DNA of 64,000 bases from Paenarthrobacter ilicis (GTDB lineage Bacteria; Actinomycetota; Actinomycetes; Actinomycetales; Micrococcaceae): positions 1,488,001 through 1,552,000 of the forward strand of contig NZ_JAFBCD010000001.1 of NCBI RefSeq assembly GCF_016907545.1, in the 5' to 3' direction. Positions 52,554 to 61,300 of the stretch are shown one piece after another (the stretch's first letter is position 1; each line of letters starts with the position of its first letter). The position numbers and the translations under genes were made by a program. The notes beneath the pieces are model-generated. The model saw only the letters and a list, made by a program, of their open reading frames with translations, was not told the origin of the DNA and searched no databases.

Positions 52554-55097
52554 GTGCGTATCCCACTTTCCTGGTTGCGTGAATTCGCGCAGGTACCGGC
52601 CGATGCAACGGCCGAAGACGTTATGGCGGACCTGGTCAAGGTCGGCTTCGAAGAAGAGGACGTCCACCGCCCCACGGACCAGCTTTCCGGTCCGGTGGTG
52701 GTTGGCCAGGTCCTGAGCCTGGTCAAGGAGCCGCAAACCAACGGCAAGACCATCAACTGGTGCCAGGTCCGGGTTGTTCCTGAAGGGCAGGAGCAGACCC
52801 TCACCGGCGAGGGCATTGATCCTTCCGGTGTGCAGGGCATCATTTGCGGCGCCCACAACTTTGTTGAGGGCGACAAAGTGGTTGTCACCCTTCCGGGAGC
52901 TGTCCTGCCCGGCAACTTCCAGATCTCGGCGCGCAAGACCTACGGTCACCTTTCCGCGGGCATGATTGCGTCGGTCCGTGAACTGGGCATCGGCGATGAC
53001 CACGACGGCATCCTTGTCCTGTCCCGCATCGGACTGGACCCGGAAATCGGCACTGACGCCATGGAACTCCTGGGTTTGTACGATCAGGCCGCGGAAATCA
53101 ACGTCACTCCGGACCGGGGCTATGCCTTCTCCATCCGTGGCGTTGCCCGCGAGTACGCCCACGCCACCGGCACCGGGTTCACCGATCCGGCGTCGAAGGT
53201 CAACGCTCCGTCCACCCTCCAGGGTGGTTACGGCGTGAAGCTTAACGACGACGCGCCGATCTACGGCAAACAGGGTTGCGATCGCTTTGTTGTCCGCACT
53301 GTACGTGGCGTGGATCCCTCGCGGCCCACACCGCCGTGGATGTCCTCCCGTCTACGCCTTGCCGGGATCCGGAGCATCTCCCTGCCGGTGGATATTTCCA
53401 ACTACGTGATGCTTGAGCTGGGCCAGCCCAACCACTGCTATGACCTGGACAAGCTCTCGGGCGACATCGTGGTCCGCCGCGCCGTGCCCGGAGAGAAGAT
53501 CACCACCCTTGATGACAAGGAACGGAAGCTCGACGTCGAGGACTTGCTGATCACTGATGATTCCGGCGCGATTGGCATTGCCGGCGTCATGGGAGGTGCC
53601 CACACCGAGGTGTCCGATTCCACTACCAACATCCTGGTGGAAGCGGCACACTTCGATGAGGTGTCGATTGCGCGTTCGCGCCGTCGCCACAAGCTGCCAT
53701 CCGAGGCGTCCAAGCGCTTCGAGCGGGGTGTGGACTGGCACGTCGCCCACAAGGCTGCCCAGCGGGTAGTGGACTTGCTGGTGGAGCTCGCTGGTGGAAC
53801 GGCAGACGACGCCGGAACCGACGTCGGAACCGCGCCTGCCCCTGTAACCATCGATCTCCCCGCAGAGTTCGCCTCCGCCCGGATCGGCATCGACTTCACT
53901 GAGCAGCAGATCACCACGTCCCTTGAGGACCTGGGGGCAGCAGTGGAAAAATCCGCTTCGGGCTACAAGGTCACGGCTCCCAGTTGGCGCAACGATCTGG
54001 AAACCAAGGAAGACCTCTCCGAGGAAGTCGCCCGTTTGGTGGGTTACGACCAGATCCCCTCCACTCTGCCCGTCGCCCCTCCGGGACGCGGTTTGAGCCG
54101 GAGCCAGCAGCAGAAGCGCCGGGTTGTCCAGGCGCTCGCGGATGCGGGCCTCACCGAGGTGCTGTCCTACCCGTTCGTGACGAAGGCCGCCAACGACACC
54201 TTCGGCGTAGCGGAAGAGGGCGCTGCCCGCACTGCGCTGAAGCTTGCCAACCCGATCAGCGAGGAACACGGTTACCTCCGGACCTCAGTCCTTCCGGGAC
54301 TCATCGAAGTAGCGCGCCGCAACCACTCCCGCGGGTTCCGTGACCTGGCCCTGTTCGAGGCCGGTTCGGTGTTCCTGCCGGGGGAGAAGCTGGGTACGGA
54401 GTCCATTCCGCCGCTGGGCGTCAAGCCTTCTGATGAGGTACTTGACGGCTTGTACGACGGCGTCCCTCACCAGCCGCTGCACATCGCAGCAGTTCTGACC
54501 GGCCATGACTCCCCGGCAGCCGCGACGCATACGCCGCGAGCCTGGGATTGGGCGGATGCCCTGGATGTCGCCCGCTTGGTGGCAGATGTACTGGGCGTGG
54601 AGCTTGTGGTGAGCCAGGGAAGCCACCAGGCGTTCCACCCGGGCCGGGCCGCCCAGCTTGCACTCCGTAGCGGGGACGTCGTTGGATTCGCGGGGGAGCT
54701 TCACCCGAAGCTTCTCGCCTCCCATGACATGCCGGCGCGTTCGGTGGCAGTCGAGCTTGACGTGGAGGCCCTCTTCGAGGCGTCCGCAGATGTGATCGTC
54801 GCCAAGAACATCTCGGGTTTCCCCGTGGCAACCCAGGACGTTGCGTTGGTAGTCCCGCAGGATGTGCCAGCGGATCAGGTCCTGGCGGCCCTTCGCGAAG
54901 GGGCCGGAGAACTCCTTGAAGACGTTGCCCTGTTTGACGTGTACTCGGGAGCTGGAATCGAGGACGGCAAGAAGTCCCTGGCGTTCGGCCTGCGTTTCCG
55001 TGCCAACGACCGGACACTGACGGCGGATGAAGCATCAGAAGCCCGTGCGGCGGCCGTAGCTGTTGCAGCCGAGCGCTTCGGAGCTGTCCAGCGCTGA
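52554..55097 (+). CDS. pheT: phenylalanine-tRNA ligase beta subunit
   Basis: Beta chain with editing and tRNA-binding functions. The 847 residues start MRIPLSWLREFAQV and contain a tRNA-binding domain (about 40-155), the B3/B4 editing region (about 210-390), B5 (about 415-490), a core class II-like fold and a C-terminal FDX anticodon-binding domain (about 750-845; FPVATQDVALVVPQDV). The start is GTG 52554. A canonical terminator follows. Confidence 0.97.
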   Translation: MRIPLSWLREFAQVPADATAEDVMADLVKVGFEEEDVHRPTDQLSGPVVVGQVLSLVKEPQTNGKTINWCQVRVVPEGQEQTLTGEGIDPSGVQGIICGAHNFVEGDKVVVTLPGAVLPGNFQISARKTYGHLSAGMIASVRELGIGDDHDGILVLSRIGLDPEIGTDAMELLGLYDQAAEINVTPDRGYAFSIRGVAREYAHATGTGFTDPASKVNAPSTLQGGYGVKLNDDAPIYGKQGCDRFVVRTVRGVDPSRPTPPWMSSRLRLAGIRSISLPVDISNYVMLELGQPNHCYDLDKLSGDIVVRRAVPGEKITTLDDKERKLDVEDLLITDDSGAIGIAGVMGGAHTEVSDSTTNILVEAAHFDEVSIARSRRRHKLPSEASKRFERGVDWHVAHKAAQRVVDLLVELAGGTADDAGTDVGTAPAPVTIDLPAEFASARIGIDFTEQQITTSLEDLGAAVEKSASGYKVTAPSWRNDLETKEDLSEEVARLVGYDQIPSTLPVAPPGRGLSRSQQQKRRVVQALADAGLTEVLSYPFVTKAANDTFGVAEEGAARTALKLANPISEEHGYLRTSVLPGLIEVARRNHSRGFRDLALFEAGSVFLPGEKLGTESIPPLGVKPSDEVLDGLYDGVPHQPLHIAAVLTGHDSPAAATHTPRAWDWADALDVARLVADVLGVELVVSQGSHQAFHPGRAAQLALRSGDVVGFAGELHPKLLASHDMPARSVAVELDVEALFEASADVIVAKNISGFPVATQDVALVVPQDVPADQVLAALREGAGELLEDVALFDVYSGAGIEDGKKSLAFGLRFRANDRTLTADEASEARAAAVAVAAERFGAVQR

Positions 55098-55112
55098 CCT
55101 GGCTTGTGATTG

Positions 55113-55153
55113 AAGATCCCCGGAACCACCAGGTTCCGGGGATCTTCTTTTTT
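55113..55153 (+). terminator. Rho-independent terminator after pheT
   Basis: A perfect 15-bp stem (55113-55127 with 55132-55146), loop ACCA, and a T-tract (55148-55153). Confidence 0.93.
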
Positions 55154-55176
55154 GTTGATATTGGACTCCCGGCATA

Positions 55177-55235
55177 TTGACATACTATTCACATGTGTAT
55201 GACAGTTTTGTCATACACATGTGAAGCATGTGTAT
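55177..55235 (+). promoter_or_regulatory. protease promoter with 17-bp perfect palindromic operator
   Basis: TTGACA (55177-55182) is followed 15 bases later by TGTATGAC, an extended -10-like element (TATGAC 55198-55203). TTCACATGTGTATGACA (55188-55204) is repeated in perfect inversion at 55209-55225 around a GTTT loop. A third partial copy, CATGTGTAT, is at 55227-55235. The palindrome covers the -10 and the start of the transcript. It could be an operator for a dimeric repressor or an RNA hairpin at the 5' end. Confidence 0.7.
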
Positions 55236-55280
55236 CACATCTATCGCGCGGTTCCCGGAACCGTCCTTTGAAAGGTATCC

Positions 55281-56147
55281 ATGAAGAAGCAGAACGTCGC
55301 TGTGCTTGTCGGGGCAGCAGTAATGGCCCTGACGTCCTCGCTCGGTGGAGCTGCCATGGCGTCAGAGTCGTCGCCCCAAGCAGTTAGTGCGGAGGTCCAG
55401 CCCGTATCCCACACAGTGGACAAGACGCAGACGTCGGGATCGGCTGCATCCCCACTGGCTGACAGGTACACCATTGCCGCGCCCACCAAGAATGGCGGCG
55501 CTTCCACAGACTCGGTCATCGGCGCTGATGGTCGGGTCCGCATCACCAACACCACCGCCGCCCCCAACCGTTCCATCGTTCAGATTGAATTCAATGGCGG
55601 CTACATCTGCTCCGGCGCACTCATCTCCGCTGACACCGTTCTGACGGCGGGGCACTGCGTTCACGAAGGGGGCACCGGTTCAACCGCAGACTACTCCTGG
55701 GGCGTAAAAGTGGCACCCGGACGGAACGGTTCCACTGACCCCTACGGGACGTGCGGTGCCACCCAGCTCCTGACCGATCAGCGATGGATCGATTCGGCCA
55801 ACACCAACGCCGACTGGGGCGTCATCAAGCTGGACTGCACCATCGGCAACACCACCGGTTGGTTGAGCTATGCAGGAACAACCGCCAGCCTGAACGGAAC
55901 CAGCACCACGGTCCGCGGCTACCCGGGGGATAAGGCATTTGGCACCATGTGGTCAATGACGGGCGCAATCGATAGCACCCAGGCGGAGAAGGTCTTTTAC
56001 AAAATGGACACCTATGGTGGCCAAAGCGGCGCCCCTGTCTACAACAGCTCCAACACCATCGTGGCCATCCACACCAACGGCGGCAGCTCTAATTCAGGCA
56101 CCCGCATCACACCCACGCTGGCCAACTACCTGACCTCTGTTAAGTAG
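55281..56147 (+). CDS. secreted V8/glutamyl-endopeptidase-like serine protease
   Basis: A 288-residue exported chymotrypsin-fold protease. A Sec signal peptide (about 1-28, ending AAMA) is followed by a pro-region of about 65 residues and the catalytic domain (about 95-288). The triad is His in LTAGHCVHEG, Asp in NADWGVIKLD and Ser in YGGQSGAPVY. Two cysteines (TCGATQ and KLDCTIG) may form a disulfide. The S1B (V8-like) layout suggests possible Glu specificity, unproven. Monocistronic between two terminators; promoter region carries a large palindrome. AAAGG precedes the ATG. Confidence 0.9.
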   Translation: MKKQNVAVLVGAAVMALTSSLGGAAMASESSPQAVSAEVQPVSHTVDKTQTSGSAASPLADRYTIAAPTKNGGASTDSVIGADGRVRITNTTAAPNRSIVQIEFNGGYICSGALISADTVLTAGHCVHEGGTGSTADYSWGVKVAPGRNGSTDPYGTCGATQLLTDQRWIDSANTNADWGVIKLDCTIGNTTGWLSYAGTTASLNGTSTTVRGYPGDKAFGTMWSMTGAIDSTQAEKVFYKMDTYGGQSGAPVYNSSNTIVAIHTNGGSSNSGTRITPTLANYLTSVK

Positions 56148-56183
56148 CCAGCTGTTAGTAGCCAGACAAAAGCTATCCCTCGC

Positions 56184-56216
56184 GTTCCCCGCAGCCCACA
56201 TGGCTGCGGGGAACGG
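56184..56216 (+). terminator. 14-bp hairpin after the protease gene
   Basis: CGTTCCCCGCAGCC (56184-56197) pairs perfectly with 56203-56216 around a CACAT loop. No U-tract follows, so it may be a U-less terminator or a stabilising 3' hairpin. Confidence 0.7.
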
Positions 56217-56240
56217 CGCTTCCTGTCGAAGGAGGCCTCC

Positions 56241-56309
56241 ATGTCGCTGTCATTCATAATGGACAGAAGGGCAGCCAAACGTTCCCGGTGTGTCATCATC
56301 AGACGTTGA
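56241..56309 (+). CDS. candidate 22-residue small ORF with perfect Shine-Dalgarno
   Basis: AAGGAGG (56229-56235) sits 5 bases before ATG 56241. The frame encodes MSLSFIMDRRAAKRSRCVII followed by RR and a TGA. The peptide is short, basic and has no known match I can name. The ribosome site is the best in this part of the window, which argues against chance, but translation is unproven. The sequence from 56310 to 56374 shows nothing further except the transferase ribosome site. Confidence 0.35.
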   Translation: MSLSFIMDRRAAKRSRCVIIRR

Positions 56310-56374
56310 GGTTACTTGGCCGTGACCGTCGTGAACAGCGATGATGGTTCCAAAGTAGAACGGGGGAGGTCGCG

Positions 56375-57013
56375 ATGGATAGCCCGGTGCTTGAGCTGCG
56401 CGGGCTGGACAGCGTTCCGGAGCTGCGGGAAGGACTCCTGGACGTTGGAGTGGCCGCCCATCGACGGGCCCTCCGCTTCGCCAATCCCAAAGACACGGAC
56501 GAGTTCGTCTCGGGGCGGATCGCCTTGTGGCACTTCGCCGCATCCCTTCTTGATATAGAGCCGGCCCGGCTCACGCCGGACTTTCACTGCCCGCAGTGCG
56601 GCACCGGCCAGGACCATGGCCGCCCAGGGTTCCTGCTCGACGGCGGCCCGGCGCCCTTGGCGCTCAGTGCGTCCCGTGCGTCGGGCTGGGTGTTGCTGGC
56701 CGGCGTCGTCCATCCAGCGGACGGCCTACGGCTGGGAGTGGACCTGGAAGCCATATCCCGGGTTGGCTTCGATGGCTTTGACGACGTTGCCCTGACTGAC
56801 AACGAGAAGAGATTCCTGGCGACGGTTCCGGACCGGGACGCACTGTCCCACCGCGCTGGCTTGTGGGCGCGCAAAGAGGCATGGCTCAAGATGACAGGGG
56901 AGGGCCTCCGCACCAAGCCGTCCGGGGTGGACGTGCTGGACCTGCCCGGCCTGCGGGATGTCACTGAGAAAGAGCTGCCCGACGGTCTGGTTGCCGCCCT
57001 GGCTGTCGGCTAG
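56375..57013 (+). CDS. 4'-phosphopantetheinyl transferase (Sfp type)
   Basis: Transfers phosphopantetheine from CoA to carrier-protein serines. The 212 residues show the magnesium-binding LGVDLEAISRVG and the catalytic WARKEAWLKMTGEGL signature. An upstream CPQCGTGQDHG stretch is typical of short Sfp-like enzymes. The ATG has GGGAGG 5 bases upstream. A likely client is the peptidyl-carrier domain of the Pls/PosA-type enzyme encoded 1.4 kb away. The stop shares the tetramer CTAG with the stop of the convergent aminopeptidase gene. Confidence 0.85.
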   Translation: MDSPVLELRGLDSVPELREGLLDVGVAAHRRALRFANPKDTDEFVSGRIALWHFAASLLDIEPARLTPDFHCPQCGTGQDHGRPGFLLDGGPAPLALSASRASGWVLLAGVVHPADGLRLGVDLEAISRVGFDGFDDVALTDNEKRFLATVPDRDALSHRAGLWARKEAWLKMTGEGLRTKPSGVDVLDLPGLRDVTEKELPDGLVAALAVG

Positions 57014-58353
57014 CGGGCTGCAGGCAAGGGCGGCAAAGTTGCCTCGTAGAGCCACGGACGCAGGATCGCGCCGGCGTCAAAGCCCGCAATGAACGAATCC
57101 ATGGCCTTGATGAAGGCGTGCGTGGACACCGAACCGAATCGGTTGGTGGCAGTCCAATGGTGCAGGAAGGCGAAGAACGCTTCGTCTCCGGCGGCGAGGC
57201 GCACGGCATGGACGGCAAGGGCTCCACGCTTGTAGACACGGTCATCGAACATCAGCTCGGGGCCGGGATCGCCTACCAGAAGATCCTGCGGTCCGGCGTC
57301 GAGCCTCTTCCAAGCCGCAGTGGCGCGGGCCTGCACTGTCATGGTCCTGGATTCCTCGGACCACAGCCACTCCGCGTAGCAAGCGAATCCCTCGTGCAGC
57401 CAGATGTCCTTCCAGGTGCTGACCGTCAGCGAATTGCCAAACCACTGGTGGGACAGCTCGTGGGCGATCAGGCGCTGGGCTTCCCAGGACGCGCGCATGT
57501 GGTTGCGGCCGAAGATTGAGACCGTCTGGGCCTCCAGCGGAATTTCCAGGTCGTCCTCAGTGACCACGGAGGTGTAGTCGCCAAAGGGGTACGGTCCAAA
57601 GCAGTCCTCAAAAGTGCGCATCATATCCGGCTGGCGTTCCAGGCCCTCCAGGGCCTCGATCGCCATGCCCGGAGTAACGGCAACATACTGCGGGACCCGG
57701 TGATGGGCTCCTTCTGTGTTCAAAGCAACCCGCGAGTACCGGCCGATCTGAACCGTGGCCAAGTAAGTGGCCATCGGCTCGGTCTGCTCATACACCCAGG
57801 TTTCACGGCTGGATTTGCGTGAATGGGAGAGCAGCTTCCCGTTGCACACCGGGCGGTAGTCGTCATCCGTCGTGACCGAGATCAGGTAGCTCGACTTGAA
57901 CCGCGGATGGTCGTTGCAGGGGAACCAGGACGCAGCGCCGTTGGGTTGGCCTGCAACGAGTACGCCGTCCGTGAGCTCTTCCCACCCCACGTCACCCCAC
58001 AGGCCGCGGCGCGGGCCCGGGTTGCCGTCGTAACGGATCTCCACCACGAACTCCTGGCCGGCCCGGAGGGCAGAACCAGGGCTGAGGACCAGGTGTTCAG
58101 CACGGTGGCTGAACTTCTGGACCTTCTTTCCGTCCAGCTGCACTTTGGTTGCCCGCAGTCCCACCAGGTCCAACACCACCTGCGTCATGGCTTCCAGGGC
58201 CGTGCACCGCAGGACTGCTTTGCCGATCAGCTTGTTGCTGCCCAATCTGACATCCAGCTCAAGCTCGTACCGGTCAACGCGGTAGCTGGTACTTCCATGA
58301 TTCAGGGTGTAGGGGTCTGCAAAGGTCACGGGAGGGGAGGTGGGGAGGGTCAT
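57010..58353 (-). CDS. M1 family aminopeptidase (short form)
   Basis: A 447-residue zinc aminopeptidase. It has the N-terminal beta-sandwich domain with GVLVAGQPNGAASWFPCNDHP and the catalytic thermolysin-like domain with LIAHELSHQWFGN (HExxH) and the third ligand Glu in WLHEGFACYAEW. The C-terminal helical domain of long M1 enzymes is absent, so it belongs to the compact 450-residue group common in actinobacteria. No signal peptide. It starts 12 bases after the Pls/PosA-like stop; a TAGATT box 9 bases before the ATG could give it its own promoter. Confidence 0.9.
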   Translation of the reverse strand: MTLPTSPPVTFADPYTLNHGSTSYRVDRYELELDVRLGSNKLIGKAVLRCTALEAMTQVVLDLVGLRATKVQLDGKKVQKFSHRAEHLVLSPGSALRAGQEFVVEIRYDGNPGPRRGLWGDVGWEELTDGVLVAGQPNGAASWFPCNDHPRFKSSYLISVTTDDDYRPVCNGKLLSHSRKSSRETWVYEQTEPMATYLATVQIGRYSRVALNTEGAHHRVPQYVAVTPGMAIEALEGLERQPDMMRTFEDCFGPYPFGDYTSVVTEDDLEIPLEAQTVSIFGRNHMRASWEAQRLIAHELSHQWFGNSLTVSTWKDIWLHEGFACYAEWLWSEESRTMTVQARATAAWKRLDAGPQDLLVGDPGPELMFDDRVYKRGALAVHAVRLAAGDEAFFAFLHHWTATNRFGSVSTHAFIKAMDSFIAGFDAGAILRPWLYEATLPPLPAAR

Positions 58354-58365
58354 GGTCCGTCCAAT

Positions 58366-61300
58366 CTACTTCAGACGGGGCGCCTGTGCTGACGGTCCCG
58401 CCCAGGGGCTGACCGGGTTTCCCATCCAGTAGGTACCGGCGGGTACGGTTTCGCCGCGCATTACCAACGAAGCCGGTCCAACTGTTCCGCCGTCGGCGAT
58501 GGTTGCGGCGGGCAGGATGACGCCGTGCGGGCCCATGGTGGCACCGTTTCCGAGCGTCACGGTGTCCAGGCTCATGACGCGATCGTGGAACAGGTGGGTT
58601 TGGACCACGCATCCCCTGTTGACTGTTGAATTTTCGCCCAACGTCACCAGGTCGGCCTCAGGGAGCCAGTAGCTTTCGCACCAGGTACCGCGACCGATCT
58701 TGGCTCCCAGTCCGCGGAGCCACCACACCAACGCCGGCGTACCGGCAGCTGATCGGGCAAACCACGGGGCGCTGACCATCTCAATGAAGGTATCCACTAC
58801 CTCGTTGCGCCAAATGAACGAGCTCCACAGGGGGTGCTCTCCGGCTTTGATGGTTCCTACCAAAACCCATTTGGCGATCACTGAGCTCAGCGCTGCTACG
58901 GCTCCGGCACCCAGCATCACCACTCCACCCAGGAGTGCCGCCGCCCAGTAACCCCATCCATGGGCCACCGCATCCAGGACCAGCATCACGCCTACGGCGA
59001 TGGACACCGTAAGGACCACCGGTACAAGGCGGCATAATTCCCACAGGGCGCGGGCCACCTTGAGCTTAAGCGGCGGCCGGAACGTGCGGCTTTGGTCGGC
59101 GTCGACGGCGGTGCGGCGCAACCTGACCGGCGGGCTGCCCAGCCAGGAGGTGCCCGACTTTGCTTTGGCCGGCGTGGCGGAAAGCACGGCCACCAAAGAA
59201 TTCTTGGGTACATTGCGACCGGCAGCGGTCATACCGGAGTTGCCCAAAAAAGACCTTTTGCCGATCTTGGCCGGTGCGATCTTCATCCACCCACCGCCCA
59301 GCTCATAGGAGGCCACCATGGTGTCGTCGGCCAGGAAGGCGCCATCGCCAATGGTGGTCATCTTGGGGACCAGGAGAACGGTTGATGCTTCCACGTTCTT
59401 GCCTACCTTCGCGCCCAGCAACCGGAGCCACACGGGAGTGAACAGACTCGCATAGACCGGGAAGAGCAGATCCCTTGCCATGTCCAGCAGCCGTTCGGTG
59501 GCCCAGACCTGCCAACCAACCCTGCTGCGCACCCTGTAATAGCCCTCTTTCAGGCCCAGCCCAAGAAGCCTTGCGACTACAAGGATGAGCACCAGGTTCC
59601 CAAAGAACCACACCAAGGCAGCCAGCGGAACCGCCATGGCAATCTGTGGAGCAGCGGACCCCAGCGAGTCGTGTCCCCGGATGAATGCCAGGACCACCAA
59701 GGCTGCCACCGCCGCCGAGGCAAAGGGGATCAGACCCAGCAGGCCGGAGGCGCTGGCGAAGGCCCACAACCACAGCCTGTCCACCATGGTGCGTTGGGGC
59801 ACTGATTCTGGCCAGTCGTGCTTGGCTTTGCCGCGCCGTTCCGCAGGAGAACCTGCCACCATGTGGCCGGACTTGACCTTTCCGAGGACGGCGGACCCTG
59901 CTTCGACGTGCGCTCCTGCGCCGATGGTCGCACCCGGCATCAGCGTGCTTCGGGCGCCCACAATCGCCCCGGCGCCCACGTGGATAGCGCCAATGTGCAC
60001 CGAGTCGCCGTCCACCCACCAGCCGGAAAGGTCAACCTCGGGCTCGATGTTCGCTCCGCTGCCCAAGGAGAGCAAACCTGTGACAGGCGGCAGGGAATGC
60101 AAATGCACGTCCCGCCCGATCCGGGCACCCAACGCCCTGGCGTAGTACGGAACGAACGGGGCGCTGGCGAGGCCAATTGCGCCCGAGAGGTCCTGGATCT
60201 GTTCGGCGAGCCACAGCCGCAGGTGGGTCTTGCCGGAGCGGGGGTAGGTTCCAGGCGTGATCCGGCCAAGAAGCATCCGCGCGGCAAGAACCGAAATCGC
60301 CATCCGGCCCAGTGGGCTGACAAAGATCAACCAGGACGCGGCCACCCACCACCAGGAGATCACGGGTGCAGCGCTAAACCCGGCAAGGGCTGCCAGCAGA
60401 TTGTTCGCTGCCATGAGATAGGTCAGCCACCGCATCCCCACCAGGATGTGCAACGGCACGCCCATGAGGACTTGGAAAACCCGGGACTTCAATGCGGTGG
60501 GCCGCACGGTACGTTCTGCGGCCGGACCCGGGAGCACCCCCTCGGGAAGTGACAGTCGTGCTGCCTCGATCAGCGCACCAATCCGTGGCGTCGCATAAAT
60601 GTCGGCAACGGTGATGGTGGGGTAGCGGACCCGCAGCGCCGACACGAGTTGGGCTGCTGCCAGGGAGCCACCCCCATAAGCGAAGAAGTCGGCATCCAGG
60701 GAGCTGACCGGGCTGCCCAGGACTGCTTCCCACTGGTCAACAATCCAGCGGGCGTCATCTGCCACGTTCAGCGGCGCGCCGTCTGTCTCTTTGGCCGAGC
60801 CCCCGGCCAACGGCCAGGGGAGGGCGTGCCGGTCCACCTTGCCGCTGGTTTTGGTGGGCAGCGACTCAACCGTCGTGAGCAGGGGAATGAGCGCAGCCGG
60901 CAGGCTCTCGCCGAGTCGGCGGCGCGCTTCCTCCAAATCCAGTCCGGTGCCGTCCAGTCCTGCGCTGTCGGCCGGGGCCAGGTATCCCACCAGGATCTGG
61001 TTGCCGGCAGCGGTTGTCTGAACGGCCGCTGCTGCGCCGGCCACGCCGGGGAGGGACTGCAGGGCCGCATCAATTTCGCCCAGTTCTATGCGGCGGCCAC
61101 CCAGTTTCACTTGTTCATCGGCACGGCCCATGAACACAAGGCCTTCAGCTTCGAAGCGGACAAGATCACCGGAGCGGTAGGCGCGGTCCCAGCCGAGCGT
61201 GGCCATGGGGGCGTATTTCTCTGCGTCCTTGGCCGGGTCCAGGTAGCGGGCCAGGCCAACTCCGCCAATGATCAATTCGCCAATCCCGCCTTCGGCCACC

